The translations under genes and the position numbers were made by a program. 64,000 nt of DNA from Thermococcus sp. P6. GTDB lineage: Archaea > Methanobacteriota_B > Thermococci > Thermococcales > Thermococcaceae. Shown here piece after piece: positions 57,070 to 64,000 of this stretch; the first letter of the stretch is position 1; each line of letters starts with the position of its first letter. The stretch is from positions 1,116,001 to 1,180,000 of the forward strand of contig NZ_CP015104.1 in the NCBI RefSeq assembly GCF_002214525.1, in the 5' to 3' direction. Below the pieces are notes generated by a model. That model was not told the DNA's origin, did not search any database, and was given only the letters and a program-made list of their open reading frames with translations.

Positions 57070-57795
57070 ATGGTAACCTTCATTCCCTTCGGCGAGAAGC
57101 CCAACAGGGAGGGCGTCCTTTACGTCCTCAGTCTCCTCAAGAGGAACAAGCTCATCGACGATTACATCATAGTCGAATCGAGCCGGGTTGAACTGCTGCC
57201 CGAGCGGATACCGGCCGATAAAGCCTACGTAATCGGGGAGCACGTGGCAACTTACGGCATAGTCGATAAGTTACGTCCTCCTTCCCTCCTCAGCGTTGAT
57301 GCCCACACCGATCTCATGCATGACTACCTTGACCACGGCTCGTGGCTCGCCTACGCCCTCGAGGAACGGAAGGTGAATCGAGCGGCGGTTCTGGCTCCCG
57401 TTCTGATGATACCCACGACCGAAAGGACGAAGCTCTGGAACAGGAGGGTCAAGATATTCCCCGCCCTGCTCAGGAGCAGGAAAGTCCGGGGGAAGTGGAG
57501 GGCCTACCGGAACCTCCAGACGAACTCCCTCGATGAGATAATCCGGGAGGCAAAGGGCTATCTGGGTGACGAAGTGTACCTGACGGTTGACCTCGACGTG
57601 CTCCGGCCGGAGTACAGGATAGCACGCTTCCAGCACGGCGAACTTACTCTGGAAGAGCTTCTCGAGATCCTCGAAGAGGTGAAGAAGAACTTCAGGATAG
57701 TGTCCTTTGACATAGCCGAAGTTTCCGACAGGATCCGTCACTCAAGGCTTGGAAGGAAGGCTTTCGTCGAGGTTTTCCAGCTGCTGGCGGGGTGA
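57070..57795 (+). CDS. Divergent arginase/agmatinase-fold protein
   Basis: A 241-residue protein with an abbreviated ureohydrolase pattern. The metal motif VDAHTD (Asp77, His79, Asp81) is intact, as is VDLDVL (Asp174, Asp176). IGEHVAT (His58) may replace the usual GGDHS. SFDIAEVSDRIRHSRLGRK ends the core. The usual SxDxDxxDP terminus is changed (no Pro after the second Asp block), so the substrate may not be arginine or agmatine. It leads an operon with a zinc-ribbon protein and a small regulator. Confidence 0.75.
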   Translation: MVTFIPFGEKPNREGVLYVLSLLKRNKLIDDYIIVESSRVELLPERIPADKAYVIGEHVATYGIVDKLRPPSLLSVDAHTDLMHDYLDHGSWLAYALEERKVNRAAVLAPVLMIPTTERTKLWNRRVKIFPALLRSRKVRGKWRAYRNLQTNSLDEIIREAKGYLGDEVYLTVDLDVLRPEYRIARFQHGELTLEELLEILEEVKKNFRIVSFDIAEVSDRIRHSRLGRKAFVEVFQLLAG

Positions 57796-57800
57796 TCGCT

Positions 57801-58124
57801 TTGAAGGGTCCGACGGAGGAGGAGATGAGAACCGTCATCATGCCCCTGATGCTCTCCGGGGCGAAGATGCTCGACAGGCACTGCCCGGTGTGCGGCTCAC
57901 CGCTCTTCGAGAAGAACGGCAGGGTCTTCTGCCCCGTGTGCGAGCACAGGAAGAATATGGAAAAGGCCAGCAGGAAGGGGGTCGAGGAACGGCTGATCGA
58001 GAAGCTGGAGGATCTGGCAAACTCCCTGCCGGAGGATCTGGAGGAGCTCGAGAAACACTTAAAGGTGATGGAGAGGATAGTTGAACTGCTGGAACGTTAC
58101 AGGAAACTGGAGGGAGAGGTATGA
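57801..58124 (+). CDS. Sjogren's autoantigen-1-like zinc-ribbon protein (UPF0148)
   Basis: A protein of about 107 residues with zinc ligands in DRHCPVCGSPLF and RVFCPVCEHRK, followed by a long charged helix (about 60-105) that is probably a coiled coil. The family is archaeal and related to human SSSCA1; its function is unknown. I start it at TTG 57801 because GGGGTGATC ends 3 nt before it, the arrangement also seen at pheT. GTG 57792 overlaps the previous stop and is the alternative. Confidence 0.82.
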   Translation: MKGPTEEEMRTVIMPLMLSGAKMLDRHCPVCGSPLFEKNGRVFCPVCEHRKNMEKASRKGVEERLIEKLEDLANSLPEDLEELEKHLKVMERIVELLERYRKLEGEV

Positions 58125-58333
58125 AGAACGTCAGGGTTTTGAAGGCCCTTGAGGATGGACCAAAGACTATAGAGGAGATAAGCGAAATCACAGCCATAAG
58201 CCCCATGGAGGTCAGGAGGTACCTCCTCCGCTTTGTGGAGCAGGGAAAGGTCGAGAGCTACCAGAGGGAAGGAAAGATCTTCTGGAAGATCAGGGAGACG
58301 AGTGAGGAAGAGGAGGAGTTCAGGTACGTCTAA
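58121..58333 (+). CDS. Small winged-helix DNA-binding protein
   Basis: A 70-residue protein that is one HTH domain: VLKALEDGPKTIEEISEIT, then SPMEVRRYLLRFVEQGKV as recognition helix and EGKIFWKI as wing, with an acidic tail. It overlaps the preceding gene by 4 nt (ATGA) and may regulate its own operon; the target is not known. Confidence 0.78.
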   Translation: MKNVRVLKALEDGPKTIEEISEITAISPMEVRRYLLRFVEQGKVESYQREGKIFWKIRETSEEEEEFRYV

Positions 58334-58386
58334 CTCCTCCCCACGTCTCCCCGTCAGGGATACGGAAGAAGGAAAATCGAAAGGGA

Positions 58387-59181
58387 TCAGGCCTTCCGGG
58401 CCTTCTCCCAGTACTCGTTGAACCTGCCCTCAAAGAGCGCCTTAACGCGCGGGTCCTTGATCCATATCTGAGTCTCGTAGTTGAAGTACCTTGCCGCCAT
58501 GTCCTCGAGGGCGAAGAAGACCTCGTCGTCGCAGATGAGCATCGGGAGCTCGAGCTTGTCGATTATCCTGAGTTCGAGCTTTCCGTCCTTATAGTAGTCG
58601 AGTATCTTGGAGTCGCTGAGCCTGTTGTAGACGTTTTCGGTGACGATTATCCTGGCCTCGGCACCGTTGTCGATGGCCTTCAGGATGTCTTTCTCGAGGT
58701 TTATGGCAATGTAGCCGTCGTCGGCAAGCAGTATCTTCTCCCTGACCCCTTCGAACATCTCCCTGGTCTTGAGGGTGGCGTTCCTGATGCCCCTCACAAC
58801 CCAGACCTTCTCGACGCCGTACTTGGGAATCTCCGTCTCTATGAGCGGGCTCATCAGCTCCAGGAGTTCCTCCTTGGCCTTCTTTTTGGCCTCGAGCTCT
58901 TCCTTAACGCGCTCCTGCCACCTCTCGATGAAGCTCTCGAGGATGTTCTCAGGGCGAACCGGCCTGTACTTGTTGACCTTTCCGGGCTGGCTTATGGCGA
59001 AGCCCTTCTTCTCGAGGCTCCTGAGGACGTCGTAGGTTCTCGGAGCCGGAACCTCCGAAACGCTGGCCAGTTCCGCAGGGGTGAGGACGCCGAAGCCGAC
59101 CAGTGCCACATACGCCCTTGCCTCGTACAGGTTCAACTCAAAGTGCTCCTGAAGGAGCTCAACCATCCTATCTTTTACCAT
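58387..59181 (-). CDS. trmBL2: TrmB-family chromatin protein/regulator TrmBL2
   Basis: A 264-residue protein matching TrmBL2 in length and sequence as I recall it. The N-terminal winged HTH has LNLYEARAYVALVGFG and PAELASVSEVPAPRTYDVL. A coiled-coil linker rich in Lys/Glu follows (about 85-110), then a TrmB-like effector domain without an obvious sugar site. TrmBL2 coats DNA into thick filaments in T. kodakarensis. ATG 59181 has GGTGGTGG upstream; the frame to 59223 lies above the likely transcript start. It lies just downstream of reverse gyrase. Confidence 0.92.
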   Translation of the reverse strand: MVKDRMVELLQEHFELNLYEARAYVALVGFGVLTPAELASVSEVPAPRTYDVLRSLEKKGFAISQPGKVNKYRPVRPENILESFIERWQERVKEELEAKKKAKEELLELMSPLIETEIPKYGVEKVWVVRGIRNATLKTREMFEGVREKILLADDGYIAINLEKDILKAIDNGAEARIIVTENVYNRLSDSKILDYYKDGKLELRIIDKLELPMLICDDEVFFALEDMAARYFNYETQIWIKDPRVKALFEGRFNEYWEKARKA

Positions 59182-59225
59182 TCTTACCACCACCGTATTT
59201 CCTATCTGTCCTTTGGGGTTCATCC

Positions 59226-59239
59226 CCTATAAATTTTTT
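59226..59239 (-). promoter_or_regulatory. TATA promoter of trmBL2
   Basis: Minus-strand AAAAAATTTATAGG is a strong BRE-TATA 45 nt before ATG 59181, giving a leader of about 23 nt. A second AT-rich element, ttttaaaa at 59349-59356, could start a longer leader. Confidence 0.6.
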
Positions 59240-59258
59240 CCCCGTGTCATTAGTGTCT

Positions 59259-59299
59259 CCGGTTATGCTACCGGGGTTACCCCGGGATAACTCTACCGG
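59259..59299. repeat. Nested inverted repeats upstream of trmBL2
   Basis: CCGGGG (59271-59276) and CCCCGG (59280-59285) flank TTA. Outside them GTTAT (59262-59266) pairs with ATAAC (59287-59291), and CCGG occurs at both ends (59259-59262, 59296-59299). The 41 nt could form a hairpin or a dimeric protein site. Confidence 0.5.
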
Positions 59300-59312
59300 A
59301 TGTTACTGTCGT

Positions 59313-59326
59313 TGTATAGCTATACA
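59313..59326. promoter_or_regulatory. Perfect 14-bp palindrome upstream of trmBL2
   Basis: tgtatagctataca is exactly self-complementary, 74 bp above the trmBL2 TATA box. It is a candidate binding site for a dimeric regulator. No gene that I can support lies in the 293 bp between trmBL2 and reverse gyrase. Confidence 0.45.
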
Positions 59327-59474
59327 TTTGGATTACCACTAAAAAGGTTTTAAAAGTTTTGGTTTTACCGATGAGCAAACCTACAACCCAACATAAAGGC
59401 ATGAAAACCGGATAAAAAGAAGGGATAAATGTAACCTCAGGCAATCCATTGCCGGATCTTTTAACACAACGATA

Positions 59475-62400
59475 TCATGTTAGGAACTTCTGTATCTCCT
59501 CGTAGAGCCCTCCGAGAACCTCCTCGTAATCCGCCTTCCCCTCTTCGATTCGATCCATTATTTCCTCAAGCTCCCTCGTCTTTTCCTCGCTAACGAGGTC
59601 TCTGTACTTACTAACGAGGTAGTGGTAGACCTTCACCCCCTGTTCGGTGGGGACGAGCTTCTTCCTCCCGCGGGTCTCGATGACGTAGTAGCGTTTTATG
59701 AGCGTCTCCACTATCTTGGCGTAGGTCGAGGGGCGTCCTATCTTTCTTTCCTTCATCAGTGCAATCACGTCTCCCTGGGTGTAAAGGGAAACCTTGGGCG
59801 CCTTCCATTTTCTGGATTCAACGACCCTGAGCCTCGCCCCGGCTTCGAGTCTCGGCAGCTGTCTGAAGGGGGGTGAGCGGAGCTTCGTCCAGCCATCCTC
59901 GATAACCTCAACGTAGCCCTCGAGCTCTGCCTTTCCGGCGATGGCGTTGATGACGGCCCTCTCCATGATGAGCTTCGCCGCCTTCATCTGACCCGTCATG
60001 AAACGGCGGAATATCATGTCGTAAAGGCGATAGTGGTCCCGCGTGAGGTTTTTGGGGAGCTGGATCACGCCGTCGCGGACGAGACTCATCAGCCTTCCGG
60101 TATCTATGGGTCTGGTGGGTCTTATGGCCTCGTGGGTTCCCTCCTTCCCCCACGGCCGCGGTTTGAAGTATTCCTCGCCGATTTCCCCCGTAATGTACTC
60201 CTTGGCCACTTCTATTCCGGTGTTGCTCACGTGGGTGCTGTCCGTTCTGTGGTAGGTGATCAAACCCATCTCGAAGAGGTCCTGGGCTATGCGCATTGTC
60301 TGGGGGGCCGAAAGCTTCAGGAAGGTTGAGGCGTCCTTAAGCATCGTGTCCGTGGTGTAGGGTGGAAGCGGGTTGATCTCCCTCTCCTCAAGCTGAACGT
60401 CCTCAACGATCACCTCTTCCGGAACCTTGACGTCCTTACCGTCCTTTCCAAGCTCTATCGTCAATTTGAGGCCGTTTTCAAGGGTTAACCCGAGGAAGTA
60501 AACTTCGCTCTCCGTGAACTCCTTGTAGCGTTCTATTATCCATCCCAGAACGGGCGTCTGAACCCTTCCGGCGGAGAGGTTGTGGTTCTCGAAAACCCTC
60601 TGGAGCCTCTGGCTCAGCTCGAAGCCTATCCATCTGTCCTCTATGCGCCTTACTATCTGGGCATTGACGCGCCCCTCGTTAACCTCCCTCGCCTCCGAGA
60701 TGGCCTTCATTATGGCCGGTCTCGTTACCTCGTGAAACTCTATGCGCTTGATGTTCGGTGCGTAGGGAGAGAGCACGTTCCTTATGTCCCACGCTATCTT
60801 CTCTCCCTCCGTATCGGGATCCGTGGCTATCAGTATCTCGTCCACCTCTCCGGCTATCTCGCGCATTGCTTTCACGTTCTGGGTGGCATCGTAGACGTTC
60901 CTGCTTCCGCATCTCGGGCATACGCCCTTCTCCTCCCAGTCAACGAACTGATGACCGCAGTCCCTGCAGCGCTTGATGGTGTCGTAGACCGGAATGAACT
61001 TCATCCGGTCGGCTTCACCCTCCAGCAGAACACCGTGGTAACCCTCGTTCGTTACGAGATCGAACATGTGCCCGCCGCTCGCGAGGATGGTCAGCATCAT
61101 GTCCCCTATGCTCACCTCGTAGGCAACCAGATCGCCTATCCTCGTCTTGCTGGGCCTGCCGAAGAAACCGGCTATGGTTCTGGCCTTGTTCGGGCTCTCC
61201 ACTATCATGAGGGCGGACTTCACGAGATCTTTGGCCTTCGAGCTTATTTTACCCTCCATCAGGAGCCTTATCTTTTCCCTGTCCTCGTCTATTCTCCTGA
61301 GAACCTCATCGAGGTCGAGCTCCTCAAAGGGTACCATCCTGAACTCCGTGAAGCGCCAGCGCATCTGCCTCAGAAGGCCGTTGAAGACCTTCTCGTTGTC
61401 CACTATCAGGACGCTGAGTCCCTGACTTATTCCCCCCGCAAAGAGCCTGCTCGTCCTTCCGGTGGCCTGTATGTAGGTCCTCACATCGGGGATCTCGATG
61501 TACCATTTGCCCCCTTCTTCCTTAAGGCTTACGAAGGGGTCTTCGGCGAGCTTCCTGAGCACCTCTTCGTCCTTTAAGACCCTCCTGAGGAACTCGACCG
61601 TCTTCCTGAAAACACCGAGGACGTGGTTGTGGAACCCGTCTTCCAGAGGCAGGCCTTCCGCCAGTGCCTCCTCTATCTTGAGGATCTGGAAGCTTGGAAT
61701 GTTGCGGATTAGGCGCCTCAATCTTGCGTGGAGCCTCTCGGCTTCTTTCCTGTCTTCGTCGCTCAGGAAGTCCATTACCTCGTTCAGCAAACCGAGGGTG
61801 CGGTATATGGTCGGCCTTTCGAGGTCCACGCTGAAGCGGAACTTTGGAACGCCCGTAAAGACCGCATAGCGTATGAGGTGGGGGAGGTCGAGTCCCCTCA
61901 CGAGGGAACCGTAGTAGGCGGCCGAGCCTATGAGGTAATCCGCCTCCCCCTTCTCAAACCGTTCTATGGCATTTTTGTTCTTCGAGCTAACGACTTCGAT
62001 TTTGAAGCCCTTCCCGCGAAGGTACTCCGCCAGCTCTTCGGCGTAGCCGAGCCCCTGATCGATGGGGGTGAATACCAGCCCTCCCCTTCCGAGTCGCTGG
62101 AGGAGCTCCTCGACGTGTTCCTTTATGTCCTTCTCCGGCTTCAGGTAGGTGTCAACGACGTTCCTCAGGGACGAACGGCCGCTTCCGACCTCGAAACCGA
62201 GGAGCTCGCGGTAGAGCTTTATTCTATCCCCCCTCGCGGAGCCGGTGGCCGAGGCGATGACCATCGCCCCGACGTTGTTTTTGTTCCTGAACTCCTCGAT
62301 CTCCAGCTGGAGCTTTGAGATCCTATCGTTCAGCTCCCTGAGTTTTTCCTCCCTGTCACTGGCACGGCCGTTTAGGTAGCGACTCATCTCCTTTTTGAGG

Positions 62401-63140
62401 CGGACTATCTCCCAGGCCTTCCCTATGATTTCCTCGTTGAAGCCGAGCAGGAAAAGGGAGCGGTCTATGTTCCTGCTCGCCTTCAGAAACGCGTCAACGT
62501 CATCGACGAAGATGAAGTCAAAACGCCTCCCGGCGAGAACCTCGTCGAACTTCCTCGCGAGCCACTGGGAGCTGGTTACGAGTACATCGTAATCCCCCTT
62601 CTGGATAAGGGCCAGCATCTCCTCCCTTTCCTTTTTTCGGAGGTTGCCGTGGTAATAAGCCACCCTCACCTCGAGGCCCGAGTTGTCAATTATCGTCCGG
62701 AGCTTCTTCACCGTCTGGAGGACGAGGGGTGTTGTCGGGACGACTATGTAGCTTTTCTTTCCCCGGCTGGCGTACCACACGGCCATGAAAGCTCCGAAGG
62801 TGCTCTTGCCCATTCCGGTGGGGGCTATGATGGAGAAGCTCCTCCCCTTGAGGAGACGCTTTACCCACGTTCTCTGGGCACTCCAGAAGGTGAACCCCGT
62901 GGCCCGGCGGAAGAACTCCTCGATCTCTCTGAGGTCCTTCTCCAGAGAATAGATCCTCTCCCACTCTTTGAGGGTCCCCCTGAGTTTAAGGGCGTTTCTA
63001 ACCGCAGAAACGAGATCGAAGTAGGAGTCAGCGTGAAGGGGTTCATCGAGGCATTCCTTACACGGATTCTTCATGTAGAGCCTCTCATCGGAGATCCTGT
63101 CGAGGCAGTTCGGGCACATTCCGCGGTAGATGGCCTTCAT
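59475..63140 (-). CDS. rgy: Reverse gyrase
   Basis: Introduces positive supercoils into DNA with ATP and is the marker enzyme of hyperthermophiles. The 1221 residues hold an N-terminal zinc finger (Cys9/12 and Cys27/30), SF2 helicase lobes with Walker [11 protein letters not shown] and box [10 protein letters not shown], and the latch region. The topoisomerase IA part begins at [15 protein letters not shown], has a second zinc finger (RCRDCGHQF and VCPRCGSRN) and the active-site Tyr in [12 protein letters not shown]. No intein interrupts it, unlike some Pyrococcus homologues. It begins 4 nt after the SWIM gene stops. Confidence 0.97.
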   Translation of the reverse strand: MKAIYRGMCPNCLDRISDERLYMKNPCKECLDEPLHADSYFDLVSAVRNALKLRGTLKEWERIYSLEKDLREIEEFFRRATGFTFWSAQRTWVKRLLKGRSFSIIAPTGMGKSTFGAFMAVWYASRGKKSYIVVPTTPLVLQTVKKLRTIIDNSGLEVRVAYYHGNLRKKEREEMLALIQKGDYDVLVTSSQWLARKFDEVLAGRRFDFIFVDDVDAFLKASRNIDRSLFLLGFNEEIIGKAWEIVRLKKEMSRYLNGRASDREEKLRELNDRISKLQLEIEEFRNKNNVGAMVIASATGSARGDRIKLYRELLGFEVGSGRSSLRNVVDTYLKPEKDIKEHVEELLQRLGRGGLVFTPIDQGLGYAEELAEYLRGKGFKIEVVSSKNKNAIERFEKGEADYLIGSAAYYGSLVRGLDLPHLIRYAVFTGVPKFRFSVDLERPTIYRTLGLLNEVMDFLSDEDRKEAERLHARLRRLIRNIPSFQILKIEEALAEGLPLEDGFHNHVLGVFRKTVEFLRRVLKDEEVLRKLAEDPFVSLKEEGGKWYIEIPDVRTYIQATGRTSRLFAGGISQGLSVLIVDNEKVFNGLLRQMRWRFTEFRMVPFEELDLDEVLRRIDEDREKIRLLMEGKISSKAKDLVKSALMIVESPNKARTIAGFFGRPSKTRIGDLVAYEVSIGDMMLTILASGGHMFDLVTNEGYHGVLLEGEADRMKFIPVYDTIKRCRDCGHQFVDWEEKGVCPRCGSRNVYDATQNVKAMREIAGEVDEILIATDPDTEGEKIAWDIRNVLSPYAPNIKRIEFHEVTRPAIMKAISEAREVNEGRVNAQIVRRIEDRWIGFELSQRLQRVFENHNLSAGRVQTPVLGWIIERYKEFTESEVYFLGLTLENGLKLTIELGKDGKDVKVPEEVIVEDVQLEEREINPLPPYTTDTMLKDASTFLKLSAPQTMRIAQDLFEMGLITYHRTDSTHVSNTGIEVAKEYITGEIGEEYFKPRPWGKEGTHEAIRPTRPIDTGRLMSLVRDGVIQLPKNLTRDHYRLYDMIFRRFMTGQMKAAKLIMERAVINAIAGKAELEGYVEVIEDGWTKLRSPPFRQLPRLEAGARLRVVESRKWKAPKVSLYTQGDVIALMKERKIGRPSTYAKIVETLIKRYYVIETRGRKKLVPTEQGVKVYHYLVSKYRDLVSEEKTRELEEIMDRIEEGKADYEEVLGGLYEEIQKFLT

Positions 63141-63144
63141 TTTC

Positions 63145-63720
63145 TCACCCTCTGAACGTCCGATTGCCTCTTCGGGATTTATAAGGGTTTTCGAGCGATG
63201 CCTTAAGCTCCCTCAGTTCAGCCTCAAGCTTCTCCGAAAGCTCGTAGTCGCTGAAGACGTGTCTGTAATCCTCGAGGGCTTCCTCGAGAACGTGCAGGGC
63301 TTCTCTCCTCCCGGTCATCCTCACGAGCTTCAGGGCCCTGCGGAAGAGTCTTGCAGACTCGCTCCCGCTCTCGTCCGTGCTCAGGGAAAAGGAAAGCTCC
63401 TTGAGGGTAACGTCGAGCGCCAACTCGGGCACTTCGGCCAGAAACTCCATGGCAACCGCTTCCGGAAACAGTTCCGCGTGTCCGTCCAGAGCTTCGAAGT
63501 AGAAACCCTCTTCATAGGCCTTCAAAACGGCCCCCACGTGCTTGCAGTCCCCCCCGAGCGGGCAGGTGCATCTGTTCTCCCCGGTTTCGACGTTCAGTTC
63601 CACGTAATAGGGGTACCTCCCCAGAACCTTGGAGAAGAGCCTGTTTCCAACCTTGACCACCCAGAGGACCTTTCCGGCCCTGTAATAGCGCTCCCCTTTC
63701 TTCAGCGTCTTCTCGTCCAT
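63145..63720 (-). CDS. SWIM zinc-finger protein
   Basis: A 191-residue protein with a SWIM motif, [18 protein letters not shown] (CxC then CxH), at about residues 52-69, after a [10 protein letters not shown] segment typical of this domain. The C-terminal half is helical. SWIM domains bind DNA or protein. It is the first gene of the reverse gyrase transcript, so a role with supercoiling or repair is possible but unproved. Confidence 0.82.
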   Translation of the reverse strand: MDEKTLKKGERYYRAGKVLWVVKVGNRLFSKVLGRYPYYVELNVETGENRCTCPLGGDCKHVGAVLKAYEEGFYFEALDGHAELFPEAVAMEFLAEVPELALDVTLKELSFSLSTDESGSESARLFRRALKLVRMTGRREALHVLEEALEDYRHVFSDYELSEKLEAELRELKASLENPYKSRRGNRTFRG

Positions 63721-63806
63721 GGCACCCCTTACTTTGGTGGCTAATCTTTAAGCCTTTCGACCGCAACCGTTTTATTCCCTCGCGCGTAATTACACCGGTG
63801 ATGGTC

Positions 63807-64000
63807 ATGGACGTTTTTGAACTCGCGAGACGCTACCACGATGAGCTCGGCGTGAAGGAGGCCAGCATGGCGACCATGGCGGCTGAGCTCTATGGGGATC
63901 TCGGTCTAAAGATGGCCGAGTTCCTGAGAGGCGAAGGCTACAACATTCTAAGCACGAAGTTCGTGGACTACGACAGAAGCCTCGTCCTCGAGGTAACAAA
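63807..64000 (+). CDS. Unidentified protein, N-terminal part only
   Basis: The frame runs off the right edge; 64 residues are visible. It begins DVFELARRYHDELGVKEAS and continues MAAELYGDLGLKMAEFLRGE, then STKFVDYDRSLVLEV. Two helices followed by a beta strand are suggested; I do not recognise the family. ATG 63807 has CCGGTGATG upstream; ATG 63801 is in frame and possible. A TATA-like cgttttatt lies at about 63767-63775. It is divergent from the SWIM-reverse gyrase operon. Confidence 0.6.
   Translation, partial: MDVFELARRYHDELGVKEASMATMAAELYGDLGLKMAEFLRGEGYNILSTKFVDYDRSLVLEVT

Noticed and set aside
56932-57243. N-terminal extension of the HPS-PHI frame
   Set aside because: The enzyme has its full known length from ATG 56931, and the extra part crosses the divergent gene's promoter and start.
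59371-59415. A 14-codon plus-strand frame in the trmBL2-reverse gyrase gap
   Set aside because: No SD and no conserved feature; too short to support.
60582-61577. A 331-codon plus-strand frame inside reverse gyrase
   Set aside because: Antisense shadow of the topoisomerase domain, with no SD and no recognisable fold.

Overview
The window is ordinary chromosome of a hyperthermophilic euryarchaeon of the order Thermococcales, most likely a Thermococcus. The evidence is reverse gyrase (59475-63140) next to a TrmBL2-type chromatin regulator, a fused HPS-PHI enzyme, a TET3-like M42 aminopeptidase, AGOG glycosylase, archaeal GatDE, Csl4 and Rpo11. The DNA is GC-rich, with archaeal TATA promoters and GGTGATC-type ribosome binding sites. 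I see no CRISPR array, insertion sequence, integrase, rRNA or intein. Genes are densely packed and often overlap by 4 nt.

Layout. 1-6.8 kb: Pus10 (cut by the left edge), a zinc-ribbon regulator, gatD-gatE, a possible small membrane peptide, HMG-CoA reductase and a MinD-like ATPase. 6.9-14.8 kb: threonine dehydrogenase, pheST, truA, an XPB-like helicase and a UbiD decarboxylase; the last two diverge from one symmetrical promoter. 14.8-21.4 kb: an ABC-2 exporter, AGOG glycosylase, a beta-RFAP synthase homologue, a frameshifted AI-2E family permease, SppA and a TIM-barrel protein. 21.4-31.3 kb: the operon csl4-DUF2067-rpo11-RNase III-like, then thrS, a DUF257 protein, a TBP-interacting protein, uppS, a gamma-carbonic-anhydrase-like protein, hjc, a surface protein and the TET peptidase. 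31.3-44.7 kb: CYTH and helical-repeat proteins, an ECF-type ATPase with TrkH, map, tRNA-Ser, a CBS-HPF fusion, uppP-like-glmU-DUF835, a NOG1-type GTPase, rps8e, pyrG, DUF555 and DUF357. 44.7-52.6 kb: tRNA-Ala and tRNA-Val, an M20 peptidase, phosphoglycolate phosphatase, pth2-truD, a large surface protein, aspS and a KH protein. 52.7-64 kb: a six-gene operon headed by HPS-PHI that contains a degenerate FtsZ/tubulin-like protein, then a ureohydrolase-like operon, trmBL2, reverse gyrase with a SWIM protein, and a gene cut by the right edge.

Themes. Translation and RNA modification dominate (three aminoacyl-tRNA synthetases, GatDE, Pus10, TruA, TruD, Pth2, S8e, three tRNAs). Isoprenoid and lipid-carrier steps recur (HMG-CoA reductase, UbiD decarboxylase, UppS, UppP-like). 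Genome maintenance is represented by AGOG, Hjc, XPB-like helicase and reverse gyrase.

The best candidates for undescribed biology are the degenerate FtsZ-like protein and its operon, the small membrane peptide at 4.7 kb, the structured control region upstream of trmBL2, the symmetrical promoter at 13.5 kb, and the frameshifted permease. Assignments rest on reading the translated sequences and remembered family features; no database search was run.
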